Shown: positions 44,422-56,155, counted from the stretch's first letter. The stretch: 64,000 nucleotides of DNA from Nitzschia sp. pyKryTriq1 (GCA_956465555.1 OY101117.1:1550001-1614000), one strand, 5' to 3'. The notes: generated by a model not told the origin, from the sequence alone. Program-made: numbers and translations.

Positions 44422-46540
44422 TTATACACCTTCGATTCGGTCCTCGACCTCGGCGTACAACTCTTGCAGACGCTCGATGTTCTCCTCACTGGTGTCCCAG
44501 TATCCACGTCCGTTGGCCTCCAAGAAAGTAGTAACCATATCACGGAATGCGTTGGGGTTAGTGTCCAACAAGCGTTTTTGCATCTCGGGGTCGTTGATGA
44601 AGGTATCGTTGGCATCCTCAAAGACAAAGTTGTCAACCTCACCAGCGGTAGCCGACCATCCCATTGTGTTACGGAGACGTTTCTGGATCTCTCGGACACC
44701 TTCGTATCCGGTAGAAAGCATACCCTCGTAAAACTTGGGGTTCAAAAGCTTCGTTCGTGCATCCAGCCGAACAGTTTCAGAAAGCGTTCTCACTTGAGCG
44801 TTGGCAGTGGTGGTATCGGCCATGAGTGACATGGGCTTCTTCTTATCATCGCGGAGCCCTTGAACAACCTTGGTGGGGTCAGAATCGTAGTAGTGAGAAA
44901 CGTCTGTGATGGAAATTTCCGATGAATCCAAGTTCTGGAAGGTCACATCGACATTCTTCAAGGCAGACTTGAACAAAGCTGCTTGTGATTCCATCATACC
45001 GGGCTTGTCAGCGTTGAAAGCGAATCCCTTTCGTGTCAAGAATTGTTCTTGCAATTGAGTCTCGTCTTCCCAGCCTCCGTTTTCAATAGCAAGACCGACG
45101 TTGGCCGAGTATGATCCGGCAGAGTTGGAGAAAACACGGGCGGCGGCTTCACGGAGAGTGATCCCAAGCTCTTCGGCTTGCTCCAGTGCGTGCTTTCGGA
45201 CAAAGTTCTGATCAAGCGGTTCATCGGCTTCGGCTGCCATCTTGATACCGCGATCCATCAAGTTCATTTGGTTGATGAACAAGTCGCGGAAAACACCGGA
45301 GCAAGAGACAACAACATCAATGCGGGGACGACCAAGCTCTTCCAAAGGAATGAGCTCAACCTTGTTGACACGTCCAAGAGAGTCAGAAACGGGGCGGACA
45401 CCGACGAGAGCAAGCACCTGGGCCAAAGATTCTCCATAGGTTTTGATGTTATCAGTTCCCCAAAGGGTGAAGGCGATGCTTTCGGGGAACGCTCCATCGT
45501 TCTCGTCAGCAAGCTTTTCGAGAAGCTTTCGGACAACACCTTCTGACACTTCGACGGCAGCCTGGGTGGGAATGGAAGAAGGATCCAAGGCGTGCATGTT
45601 TCGGCCAGTAGGGAGGACATCCGGGTTGCGGATGGGGTCACCTCCGGGAGCAGGCATGAGGAATTCTCCGTTGAGGAGCTCCATGATACCACCAAGTTCG
45701 TTGTTGGCAACGACTTGCTTCAGGCAAAACTCGAGGTATGCCATAACTCCTTGAAGACGGGCTTCCTCAACCTTGGGGAATCCAGCATCTATGATAGCCT
45801 TGGTGTAGACCTTCTTTTGTCCCATCATGGAACCGAATGCCCCAGCCATGTCATCAAAGACTGACTTGACTTCCTTTACACGGCCGGACGAATCAGTGGA
45901 CTGCTGGACAAGAGCACGAACGGCGGCACGGGCGGCATTGGTAATCTTGTCGTTCAATTCAACGTCCTTGAGCACACCTTGGTTGTTTCCACGGTAAACA
46001 TCGTTGATATCGCGGCCGACCGAAGACGCGATAACGCGAGGAAGACCCTCAATGCCATCTTCGGGGCGGTCCAACTGGGCAATGTTCACAAGAGTAGCAA
46101 TGGCCTCTTCAGCTGTGGGAGGAACGCCAACAGTATGAAGCCCGCATGGGAGCAAACGACTTTCGATTTGCATGATCTGCGAGTAAACCTTGCCGACAAT
46201 GTCGTCACGCCTTTCGGGAGTATCATTGGCGGCGTTGTAGTTCTCCAAACTAGGAAGGTCAATATCCTTGTCAAGGTTGCAAGTAAAGGCGGTGGAAACA
46301 ATCGAGTTCACGATGGCAGGGCCACGACCTTCATTCTCACGCAATCCTTGGTAGGAAGAGATCAACTCTTTAAGCTCCTTTAATCCTTTGTAAAGGCCAG
46401 CATTCTCAGCAGGAGGAGTCAGGTAAGAGACAGTTGCAGAGTACGAACGACGCTTGGCGATGGTAGCCTCCGAAGGGTTGTTGGCAGCATAAAGGTACGC
46501 CGAAGGAAGAGAGTTGATGAGACGATCAGGGTAGCAAGTA

Positions 46541-46584
<44 letters not shown>

Positions 46585-48956
46585 GTGGGTTCCGAAGTGC
46601 AACACGGCATCTGCTTTGAAGATCTTCTCAAGGTAGGTATAGTATGCAGCAAACCCGTGGTGAGGACTGGCGGATTTGGCGAAGAGAAGACGCATGGGAT
46701 CACCTTCGTAACCGAAAGAAGGCTGAACTCCGATGAAAACATTTCCAAATTGCTTCCCATAGACAACCAAGTTCTGTCCATCGGAGTTCAAGTTTCCGGG
46801 CGCAGGTCCCCAATTCTCTTCCAAATCGGTAGCGTAGGGTGTGAGCTCATAGTATTCGTCAGTGCTCATTCGGTAGGCCACGTTCAATTCAGGAGATGAG
46901 ATCTTGGCCTCAGGATCGTTGAGAACCGACTCCATGATTGCCTCCTTCGACATCGGAGCGTCACCGACGTCGTATCCCTCAGACTTCAATTGGCCAAGGA
47001 CTGCCTTGATAGAGTCAAACACATCAAGGTAGGCAGCTGTTCCGACGTTACCCTTGTCAGGAGGGAAAGAGAAGATAGTAATAGCAATTTTCTTGTCCTT
47101 CTTTTCCTTGTTCTTAAGGTTGGCCCACTTCAATCCACGGTCGGCAAGCAAGTTGACACGGTCCGCAAGAGGTACACTACGTCCAGTAGCTCCTTCACGA
47201 CCAGCGAAAATGATAGGTTCAATGGCTCCGTCGATCTCTGGGAGCGATACCTGTAGAGCTACCTGAATGGGGTGAAGACCAAGTTCGGAGGATTGCCACT
47301 CTTCGAAGGATTGGAACACCAATGGCACAGCACACATGTAAGGAACATTCAACTTCTTGAGGACTTGAGCGGCCTTTTTGTGGTCTTGGGAAGCAGGTCC
47401 ACCCACGAGCGCGAAACCAGTGAGGTTGATGACAGTGTCAACAATTGGCTTGCCGTCAGTTCCATAGAAGTACTCTTCCACAGGACCAGAGTAGTCAAGA
47501 CCTCCAGAATAGAGGGCGACAACGCGGGCACCACGGCTCTCCAATTCCGCAATCAGAGAGACGTAATGGGTGTCGTCTTTGGTGTTGATGTGGGACTTTT
47601 GAAGAAGAATACCAATTGTGGGGGCAGTCTTAGGATCGATGCCAGCATCGGGGCAGAACTCGTTATCATACCATTTGAAGTATTCAGCTGGAGTTTCGAA
47701 CACGACATCAGGAGCAACGGGGTGCCAGATAGCTTTGTCAGGGAGCAGAAGAGGCTCTTCCGCGATCATCTTTTGCTTTCCTTCCATGTTTGCCTTGATG
47801 GGGCCAACGTAGTCTTGTCCAACCATTTGAATCAAGGATTGAAGGTTCTCGGGGGAGCCTGTGTATTTGGAGAGACAGAAGTCAGAATAGATTCGAAATC
47901 ATACAATGCCAGAAATAGGTTATTAAAACGCACCTCCAAGCCAATATTGGAAAGACATCATGAAAGTTCGGGCATCGGCAGCCTTGTCGCTGGGAAGAAA
48001 CTTCAAAACCTTCGGGAGAGTTCGAAGAAGCTTCAACATGCCTTCTTCGAAAGACGATCCATCTTCCTGCTTCTTCTTCTTCATGAAATCAGCGACAACA
48101 CTCTTGGATTGTCCAAGATTCTTCATAGTGAAGCTTCCAACCTTGTTCAATCGCATAACTTCGGGCATGGACGGGAAAACAAGGACGGCATCGAGTTTGT
48201 CACGGGCAGGCTGGACTACATCGATAACTTTCTCAGCAAGTTCTTGGACGAAGATCAACGACCCAATGAACATGTTTGCGTCGTTGACATCCTTCTTAAA
48301 TTGCTCATAAGCATCGTCGTTTCGCAACTCCTCAAGAAGGTAACCGACACACTCAACTGCCATATTCTCGTTTCCAGCATTGATACGCTTGACGGCGGCA
48401 GTCATGGAAGATTGGTACTGCGATTCCAAGACTACATAGACAATTTTCATCGTGGGTCTTCCATTCGGGTTCTCTGGGACAACTCGACGGCTCTCAGCGT
48501 TTGTTGCTGTGAACATTCCACCGCCACCGCCGATGGTAGGAGTGGTAGGGTCGGTAACAACCGACAGGGCCGATCGAGATGCGACTCCATTGCCCTGGTA
48601 AAGACCCCGAGAGGCAAAGGAGGGTGTAGTGGGCTGCCAACTGATATTTCCAGGAGGAGAATGAAGAGGTGAGTGATTGTGTTGGTCAAAAGAAGGTCGA
48701 AAGGGTATCGACATGTATCGGTGGTCGTCGAAAGACGAGGGCAAAATTCGATCACGTAGAATTCTACGGGGATTCCCAGTACAAAAAGTTCAACTTGGTT
48801 CACACCTCGATTCCATCTCGCGATCTTTTGTTCCGTGGTGGACATTTCTTTCTCAAATTTCAAACAAATTCAGCTCAACCTTTTCTCATTCATCACTTAC
48901 GCTGTTGTGGCTCCCAAAGTAAGAAGAGCAGTCGCTGCTGCTTTGAAATACACCAT
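44422..48956 (-). CDS. CHLH: Magnesium chelatase subunit H, plastid-targeted
   Basis: Three exons on the minus strand: 48956-48901, 48640-47934 and 47858-44422, 1399 aa, the normal size for ChlH. The tiny first exon encodes [18 protein letters not shown] plus two bases of Ala. Spliced to exon 2 it reads [15 protein letters not shown], a signal peptide with Trp at +1 followed by a Ser/Pro-rich transit peptide. The mature part has [28 protein letters not shown] and [19 protein letters not shown], typical of ChlH/CobN. This large subunit binds protoporphyrin IX and, with ChlI and ChlD, inserts Mg2+ in the first committed step of chlorophyll synthesis. An ATG frame from 48744 lacks any targeting signal and is rejected as the start. 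A TGACGT core lies 118 bp upstream. Confidence 0.95.
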
Positions 48957-49073
48957 TTTGAAGAGTTTCAAAGAGACGATTTGTTCCTCTTCGATGCAAA
49001 AAAGTATGGATGCAAAGTGGAACTTGGAGAAAAACGTACCCTCGACGAAAAACGTGAAGCGGCCAGACCTACG

Positions 49074-49079
49074 TGACGT
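49074..49079. promoter_or_regulatory. TGACGT core upstream of CHLH
   Basis: TGACGT 118 bp upstream of the CHLH start codon, in the context ACGTGACGTG. It matches the bZIP-type CO2/cAMP element core. A hexamer is expected by chance every 2 kb over both strands, so alone it is weak. Confidence 0.3.
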
Positions 49080-49239
49080 GTTCTTCTCTACCGCACGGTG
49101 AGTTCAAGATGCTTGTTGCAGAGAAAGATATCAGTGTTTCTACGAAGAAAGTCAGTAGCAAATATACCAGAAGTATTAGCCAATTGAAAGCACTCGAAGA
49201 ATGCATTCGCCCTTAGGGAGAACCATTGATGCTTGGAAA

Positions 49240-50280
49240 GGATTAAGTATTTCCTCGGACAAATAGGTCAAAGACACGATACAGACACGAAATATTTAAC
49301 AATTAGAACGATTCGACAGATTCCAGCTGTCGTGACGAGCTCTTCTGCGTCCGAGAGTTTCTCCGTCTCTAAGTTGAAGATATCCGACCAATCAATCACT
49401 TTCCGATCCGCACAACTACATACTGTAATCCAAAAGATACACCTGCCTTCTTCGCTGATGACAAAGAAAATGTGAAGTGGCATTACAAATTGCAAAGGTG
49501 GCGTTGTTTCGATGTTGGAATTCGCATCTCGGGAAAGATCGATTCCGCCCGGTACACCAGCTCGGACGGATGAGATAGTACCGGTATCTTCGATCGTCCT
49601 GAGTGACTCATCGCATGATGCATGATACAAGGAAGCAATCGATGGACAGTTTCCATCGCTGACGTGACAAGGCCAGCAATCTTCTCCTGCCGTTGTGCTA
49701 CATTTTGCGCCAAGCTTTGTTAAAATGCGATTCGCCCCATGCCTGCAATGTTGGCGATGACTCAACATACTTATTGAATCAAAGATTTCAATGCCTGTCG
49801 TGATGGTGATCTTCCTGACGAACGGATCAGAGCACATCGTCGGGTGCGTGCGCCGGTGGGGACGGTCGACATTGTAGAATGACTCCACCTGGAACAAAGC
49901 AAGATACTCTACCCGGCGAGAGCATTTGTATAATCCTCAAATGTATCTGGACTCGCTCCTTCATGCAGTACCTGTAAAGCAACTTCATATCTCCAGAATT
50001 GGGAGCAAGCGGGAGATTTATTTTTCTGCCGTGCTATTTCGACCGGATTTGCGATAAAGCTACCAACTAAGAGTACACTTGGATACGGTGTGACAGCGTT
50101 TTCCTTTCCTTCCAGCTTCTAGAGCACTCCGATCCGCGTCCGCTGCTATTTGATGCAACAATACACCACCATCTCGGCTATAGCAAAGCGAGCATTCCGC
50201 AGTTCTGGATACTGTGTGGAGACAGCTCGGAACGGATGGACACAAGGGCCAACCTAAAAAAATTGCATCTCATTGCTGCT
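49240..50280 (-). pseudogene. Possible spliced or decayed gene of unknown family
   Basis: No family is recognised. On the minus strand a frame from about 50257 reads VGPCVHPFRAVSTQYPELRN and on to AIAEMV. A candidate GT-AG intron of about 50 nt leads in phase to KLEGKENAVTPYPSVLLVGS, then FIANPVEIARQKN, FWRYEVALQVLHEGASPD and FEDYTNALAG. The content looks protein-like, with Cys pairs and amphipathic stretches. The next candidate exon (VESFYNVDRPHRRTHP...) does not join in phase, and I find no good first exon. Either my splice choices are wrong or the gene is broken. The rest of the interval between CHLH and ERCC1 shows nothing recognisable. Confidence 0.3.
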
Positions 50281-50445
50281 TAGTATTTTTTATAGAACTT
50301 CTATACTTCTATTGATTGCCTTCATTCAATAAACAGCAAATGACGGAGAGGGATAGTCGTCTACGATAGCTCGCCTTCCTCTGAAGACATCATCTGCTCG
50401 AGTACATCACTGCACCCAACATCCTATCTATTCTAATGCTGTTGG

Positions 50446-51510
50446 TTATGCTTCTCCTTCAAGTGATGCTTCGTTTTCCCCCGTGTTTTCATATCCATCA
50501 ACGTCTGACTCTGGTCGTCGGCGCTTTTGCTTTTGTGCTTCCGCTTCTCTCCGCTCCCGCGCTCGAATTTTTGAAAATGGCTTGTGCAGCGCCTCATAGA
50601 GCCTTTTCACTTTGACTTGTCCTAGCCCCTCACACAGGGCCAGTTCGTCCTGTGATGCTGCCGCCACAGCTTTGATGGTACTAAAATGGTTGAGAAGATT
50701 GCTGGCATCGGTCTTGTTGACAGGCTTGCAAGCCGTCATGAAATCTGCGTTTCGGTCTTGAAAATTGTTGGATTCCCGTTTCTGAATATTGGAAGCATCC
50801 TTTCCATCCAGTGCTTTGTAGGTTTCTAGGTATCGGGCCGCTTCTTGTTCGGACCATGCTAATATGAGCGTCATGTTGCTGGTGACAGCCAGATTGTTCA
50901 GTTCTGCCAAGCTGACGGCATTGTCGTCGACGTCCACCAACACCAAAAGGATTCGTAACCGGAAAAGAGTTTTCAATTCTGCGATCCGTTTACGAATGTA
51001 ATTGTTATAAAGCTGGTGGTACTTGACGGAAAGAAATAAAGCGCATGTGGTAGTGCTCATAATGTAGTCGGGCACCATTTTCGAAAAAGCAAAGGGGACG
51101 TTCCGAATATACTTCAAGACATTATTTCCCCGTTGTTTCGTGCTAACATACAGAACATGCGGCTGCAATAGAACGTGGTGGTCCCGGTCCTCGGCTCCCA
51201 CTCCCACTGCATCACTGGCCTCTTGGAGATCCAATGCTCGTTGCTCGGCTTTGTCCCGTTCCAACTGAGGATTCACGGGCCCAGCGCTAACCGCTGGTAG
51301 TTGATTTTGAAACTGCGGCGTTTCTTCTAGTGATGAAAATGCTTGGGAAAACGTGGCAGCCGAAGCCGTCGGCACAAAGGGCGCATCTTGGCGGTTATCG
51401 CCGTTGTTGCTGCTGGTGGTCGGCGGCGGCTGTTTTCGCTTGTAGGGATTGCCCGCGGGACCAGCAGACGCCTTTGCTTTCTTGGCGTACGGATTGTGAG
51501 GAGCAGACAT
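50446..51510 (-). CDS. ERCC1: DNA repair protein ERCC1/Rad10
   Basis: Single exon, 354 aa. The N-terminal about 110 residues are low complexity with two NPYxKK motifs (NPYAKKAK, NPYKRKQ). The central domain runs from VLLQPHVLYVSTKQRGNNVLKYIRNVPFAF through CALFLSVKYHQLYNNYIRKRI, RILLVLVDVDD and LILAWSEQEAARYLETYK, the XPA- and DNA-binding fold of ERCC1. A helix-hairpin-helix pair follows at ASNLLNHFSTIKAVAAAS and LALCEGLGQVKVKRLYEAL, which dimerises with XPF. The family is the non-catalytic partner of the XPF nuclease in nucleotide excision and cross-link repair. The C-terminus after the HhH is an unusual 50-residue basic then acidic tail. It should be nuclear. Confidence 0.95.
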   Translation of the reverse strand: MSAPHNPYAKKAKASAGPAGNPYKRKQPPPTTSSNNGDNRQDAPFVPTASAATFSQAFSSLEETPQFQNQLPAVSAGPVNPQLERDKAEQRALDLQEASDAVGVGAEDRDHHVLLQPHVLYVSTKQRGNNVLKYIRNVPFAFSKMVPDYIMSTTTCALFLSVKYHQLYNNYIRKRIAELKTLFRLRILLVLVDVDDNAVSLAELNNLAVTSNMTLILAWSEQEAARYLETYKALDGKDASNIQKRESNNFQDRNADFMTACKPVNKTDASNLLNHFSTIKAVAAASQDELALCEGLGQVKVKRLYEALHKPFSKIRARERREAEAQKQKRRRPESDVDGYENTGENEASLEGEA

Positions 51511-52782
51511 GATGGAAATTAGACGCTACTCGTACTACTCATATCGTCTTTGAGAAACCAATCATCTCATGGATGGATATCTTGCTCGGGTCCTGAGTTT
51601 TGGTTTATTATTTTTCGTACAAAGGCAGCAAGAGCAATGAACAAAAGGTAAAGGTACAGAAGCGGCAAGAAGCAAGACAAGCTCTGTGGAGCAAGCGTGT
51701 AATACCTCGTCATGTGGGTCATGGTACAGTAGAGGCGGCAAGTTTCGCAGGCTTCACCGGCCAACGAACGGACGACAACAACGAATAGCACGCGTGTTGA
51801 AATCTCCGTAGTCTGTACTTCGTCAGCTGACTGATGACTCGTGGGACTACTTCCTCAGTCCCGTGTCGTGTAGTATTACTAGTAGTTCGTCTGATCTTCC
51901 GATGCACGAACCTGTCTCAAGTAAAGTAAACCTTCGTCTCAAACTCGAGATTATGACAATGTTATTCTATCTTTGATATCTCCATTTGTTGGATTTGGAT
52001 CTTTGCTCTCGCCGATCAGTCTTGGAACTGCCGGATCCAATTAATCACATCTTCCGCGATGAAGAAACTGATATTCGCTCCCAACTGTCTATATCTCTAT
52101 CCCACATTCTTTCCTGTTATGGTAGCCTTTCGCTCCGTTTAGGGAATCACAATCGTTGGATTGTATTGTTCATTCTTCATGTATAGTAAACTATAGTTTC
52201 CGCTGGAACGTCGCTTCCAAGACTACCGTCCGATTGAATCGCAGACTCATCCGATTGAATCTCCATTTGGGACTGTTTCTGTACATCGCGAATCCAATTC
52301 ACGACACACGCGCAAAAAAAATCAATCAATCAAGCAAACGGCGGCCCACGTCGCATCTAACGGTACAAGTACAGTACTGTACAGTCGTACTGTACCAGGT
52401 ACCTGGTACTCGTACAGTACCTGCTGGTACTGTAGTATGCGCATCTACTTCCGGTACCAGGTACAGTACAGTACCTGGTACAGTAGAGTAGCTAGCAGCT
52501 TGGGCTGGGCTGACGTCAGCGCGGGAGGGCGCATGCATCATTTATTATTGGATCGGGTGGTAAGAGCGAAGAACACGCCATTTCACGCTGAGGAACGCGA
52601 GGAACACGCTACTTTTTTACGAACGAACACGACGTAACGTCCAAACTATGTACGAGTACTATTCTCACTTTTTCATCTCCTTCCGGCAGGCACGACGACT
52701 GCCGTTATCACTTATCACGACCCCGATACTTGTACAATTATTTGTAATTCGAAACAACTCTTTATTCTCGCTTGCGACAACC
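51511..52782. promoter_or_regulatory. Intergenic region with a dense GTAC cluster and a TGACGTCA site
   Basis: The proximal part upstream of the small plastid protein gene holds 16 GTAC tetramers in about 120 bp (52362-52483; CCAGGTACCTGGTACTCG, GGTACAGTACAGTACCTGG). A perfect TGACGTCA palindrome follows at 52511-52518, about 265 bp before the start codon. From 51511 to about 52300 I see no gene; short open frames there have no recognisable content. Confidence 0.65.
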
Positions 52783-53124
52783 ATGGTTGCTCGTTCCATC
52801 TTCCATCTCCTGGTTCTGCTTGTCATCTCTACAGCATTCATGCAATGCAGTGCTTGGTCACCAAAACTGCCGCCAAGAACAAAGTCATCATTGATTTCTG
52901 CCTCGGCGGCCGTCGTTCCGGTCATTCATTGGTCCGCCGTCTCCAATGCCATTGATTCGACACTTGGCCAAGATGCATCTAATGGTATCCTATCATCGTC
53001 GATGACCTCTGCGAACCTTGATTTCCTCCAGGTTCCTCTTTTGGTGGGCTACTGCACCGTGGCCTTCTGGTGGATTCCGAAGACTGTCAAATCCATGCAC
53101 CAGAGGTCGTCGCGAGAAGAATAA
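52783..53124 (+). CDS. Small plastid-targeted membrane protein, unknown
   Basis: 113 aa from the ATG at 52783, which has a good context (ACAACCATGG); the frame is open further upstream. The N-terminus MVARSIFHLLVLLVISTAF ends in ...CSA|WSPKLPPRTKSSL, a signal peptide with Trp at +1 and a basic transit stretch, so plastid import is predicted. The mature part has a hydrophobic helix near the C-terminus (LLVGYCTVAFWWIPKTV) and a short basic tail. I do not recognise the family; size and layout would suit a small thylakoid membrane subunit or assembly factor. The promoter has both a GTAC cluster and TGACGTCA. Confidence 0.65.
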   Translation: MVARSIFHLLVLLVISTAFMQCSAWSPKLPPRTKSSLISASAAVVPVIHWSAVSNAIDSTLGQDASNGILSSSMTSANLDFLQVPLLVGYCTVAFWWIPKTVKSMHQRSSREE

Positions 53125-53517
53125 AATTATTGGGAAAAGACCGTCCCATCAAAGGAAGATCATTTTCGGAATAGCTTACGGGATGCACTACAGCTTATAC
53201 AGACAGTACCACTGCATTCTTTCCCCATTTATATTTGGACATTCTTTGGCGGCTGCGAAAAACAACGTCGCCTAGTACTACTGTCGATAAGTAGCGATGG
53301 ACGAATCATCATCATCTGACAACCACTAGATCGAAATGATTGTGCTATTGGCATATTCTCACCGAGAACAAGAGCGAGACCTTGCTTGTATGGATACGGA
53401 AGACGCACTATCATTTACCTAACCATTTTAGCACACAGTATATTTTGAAAGATTTTGATTTTAAAAGCATGCCATTTCGCTGGTTCACGTACACTAGGAC
53501 CCAGAGCTGGAACATGA
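53125..53517. other. Convergent intergenic region
   Basis: 3' flanks of the small plastid protein gene and the aspartyl-tRNA synthetase gene. A few single GTAC sites occur but no cluster. No gene or repeat is seen. Confidence 0.5.
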
Positions 53518-55476
53518 CTAGGGAGCAAGACGCTTGGGGTCACGAGGGAACCATGAAGCCTTTCGGATGTTTGGCAAACCAAGGAAGAGCATGACAACAC
53601 GTTCCAGTCCGATACCACCACCTCCATGGGGAAGCGCCCCGTTTCGAAACGAGTTCACATATTCCTCAATAGTCGAGAGATCAATGCCCCATGCCTTGGC
53701 CCGCTCTTGGATGAAATCGGGTTCATGGATACGCTGGGCGCCCGACAGAATTTCTTGGCCACGAATGAAGAAATCATAACTGTTGGATAGCTTGGGGTTT
53801 TCGGGACAGGGCATGGTGTAAAAGGGTCGCACCGCCAGGGGATACTTGTCCATGAAGAAAAAGTCAGTCTTGTACTTTTCGCTCACAATATCTCCCAACT
53901 TCTTTTCGTTTTCTGTGCTCAAATCACCATAGTCGTCCTGTTCGATGCCATTCTCACGCAACAACGCACATCCCTCTGCGAACGTGAGTTTCAATGTCGG
54001 CCTCAAGTATTTGAGATCTTCGAACGGGTGTTGCTCTCGGACGCGTTCCAACTCGTCCTTGCATCGTTCGTTGAGTCCATCGAAAATATAGATGAAGAGG
54101 TCAGAAAAGACATCCAAAACTTCATCATAGTGTTCATCGATAGTCATTTCCAAATCCAATCCAGTAAACTCGCACAAATGCCTTCGAGTGTTAGAGTTCT
54201 CAGCGCGAAAGACGGGACCTGTTGTGAAGACCCGCTCAAACCCAGAACAAGCACACGCCATCTGCTTGTGCAATTGAGGACTCATGGCTAAGCAAGCCTC
54301 TTGTCCAAAATAGTCAAGTGTGAAACATTCGGCTCCACCCTCACTAGCTCCAGCAATGAGCTTCGGCGCGTGAAACTCGATAAACCCCTTCTTCATCAAG
54401 CACTCGCGGAACAAACAGCCGACCATGGATTCAATACGGAAGATAGCCTGGTTAGCAGGAGTTCGCAAGTCGAGCCAACGGTTGTCAAGGCGTGTCTTTT
54501 GACTGACATCAATGCTGCCATCTTCTCGCTTGACAACTGCGTCCTCGATATTCTCGCCGACGTCGGTTTCTTTCTTTTCATCGGGGCGACACGCATCCTC
54601 CATCAAGAAAGGCAAGGCCTTCTTTGCCTTACTAATGCAGTGGAAGGACGAGATCTGAATCTCTACCATCTTTTGTGTCGCTGATTCTACGGGATTTTCG
54701 GGGACGATAACGGTACCTTCAATGTCGACAACAGATTCCAGCTGCAAGCCGGCCATGTATTTGATCATGGCATCAGAAATCGTCTCGCTTTGAAAGGCTA
54801 CTCCTTGGACGGTGTAGAACGTCGATCGCAACAAGACAAAGGCACCTTTTCCAACCCCACGAGAGACTTGTAGATACCCCCGAACCAATACCTTTTGTCC
54901 CGCCAGGGCAGGTTTTAGGTTCTCAATCTTCGTCCACTTTTTGTCGGTCACCTCATGAGACTGCACCATCTTGGCATCACCAAAGTTGTCCTGCCCTACT
55001 CCTGCCAATCGATCAGCCTTTTCCTGTTCACGCCTTTCGCGCTCCTCTCGCTTTGCAGCCTTTTCGGCCTCCTTCTGGGCCTTGGCTGCGGCCTTCGCGG
55101 CGCGCTTCTCTTTGTTTTTATCGGATGCTTCCTGTGGAGCCGCCTCGTTTTCCTTTTTCTTTGGCTTGGATTGTTGTCCAAAATCCTTTCCGAACTTGGT
55201 TTTGAACTCACCCTGGATAAAATAAAATTAGCCAAAATAAAGGTATACAACATGGGGCATTGGACACAATCGACGAAGAGGAAGACTCGTTCAGACTGAC
55301 TGACTGACTGATTGACTCACCTTTAGTGCCAGCATTTCTTTGAGAATTGGATCCCATTCCTCCTTGGGCTTGCCGTCGGCCTTGGCGTCTTTGATTTGGT
55401 TTCCAAGGTCGGTAATTTTCTGCCCCATGACAATCTCTTCTGGCGAAGGTGCGCTTTCCGCTTCTTGTTCCGTCAT
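53518..55476 (-). CDS. DARS: Aspartyl-tRNA synthetase, cytosolic type, with WHEP-like domain
   Basis: Two exons on the minus strand, 55476-55321 and 55212-53518, 616 aa. Residues 15-65 (IVMGQKITDLGNQIKDAK...LKEMLALK|GEFKTKFGKDF, joined across the intron) match a WHEP-type tRNA-binding helix-turn-helix. A Lys/Glu/Ala-rich linker follows, then an OB-fold anticodon domain (VLVRGYLQVSRGVGKGAFVLLR). The class II core has RWLDLRTPANQAIFRIES, GASEGGAECFTLDYFG, AMSPQLHKQM, GPVFRAENSNTRRHLCEFTGLDLEM and the C-terminal GGGGIGLERVVMLFLGL ending FPRDPKRLAP, diagnostic of eukaryotic cytosolic AspRS. WHEP domains are common on other eukaryotic synthetases but unusual on AspRS. Confidence 0.95.
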
Positions 55477-56155
55477 CGTTCAGCAAGCTACAGTACTGCT
55501 TATAGAGTTGATGCAACGATTGGTCTACCGGTACAATCAAATGCAAACCTTTCTCTTCTTGTGTTGCAAAAGTTGTGTTTTGTGTTGTGGACCGCGCATA
55601 GATGATCGGACTTGCGACACCCACGTTTCCTTGCTCCGACTTCGCTATCGGAGTGCAACAAAGCCATATCCAACTTTTACGAGTAGAGCCCATGTATCAT
55701 TACTCGTAACCGTTTCCCGCGTAAAGTGCGCGAATTATCTTTAACAACTCTCGCGCACGGCGCGTAACCACCAATTTTCTTTGAAATGCGCGCAACCGCG
55801 TGGCCCCCCACAGAAAAACGTTGCCCCCCCTCCATTTATTGTATGTCGAGCGTGCCGTTAAAGTGAGTTCGGCGTTAGTGCGCGGTAACCCGCACCATTG
55901 GATGTTCCTGTACAGTACCTGGTACCTTGTACAGTACCGGTACGAACAAGTGGTGTGTACACGACGACGAGTAGACGACTCCTCTACGAGAGAATTCGCT
56001 CGATAGTGAAATATGTAGGGGCAGAGAATGAATCGGTATTGAAACTACCATCTGTCAAACCCCAATATCTCTGCTCTCTAGAGTATTGTAGCTTGACAAA
56101 TGCAGAAAGTCTCGTAACGAGGAGTCAGTCTCTGTTATTATTTACCTGGTAGAAG
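55477..56155. promoter_or_regulatory. Promoter region of AspRS with GTAC sites
   Basis: GTAC sites at about 55493 and 55528 (CTACCGGTACAATC) and a group of seven at 55911-55960 (CTGTACAGTACCTGGTACC...CAGTACCGGTACG). Nothing coding is recognised. The right part is the 3' flank of the PP2C gene. Confidence 0.5.

Noticed and set aside
47272-48672. 466-codon plus-strand frame opposite CHLH
   Set aside because: Antisense shadow of CHLH with no domain content.
48501-48744. CHLH start at the ATG at 48744
   Set aside because: It gives no targeting signal, while a spliced 56-nt exon at 48901-48956 supplies a complete signal peptide in phase.
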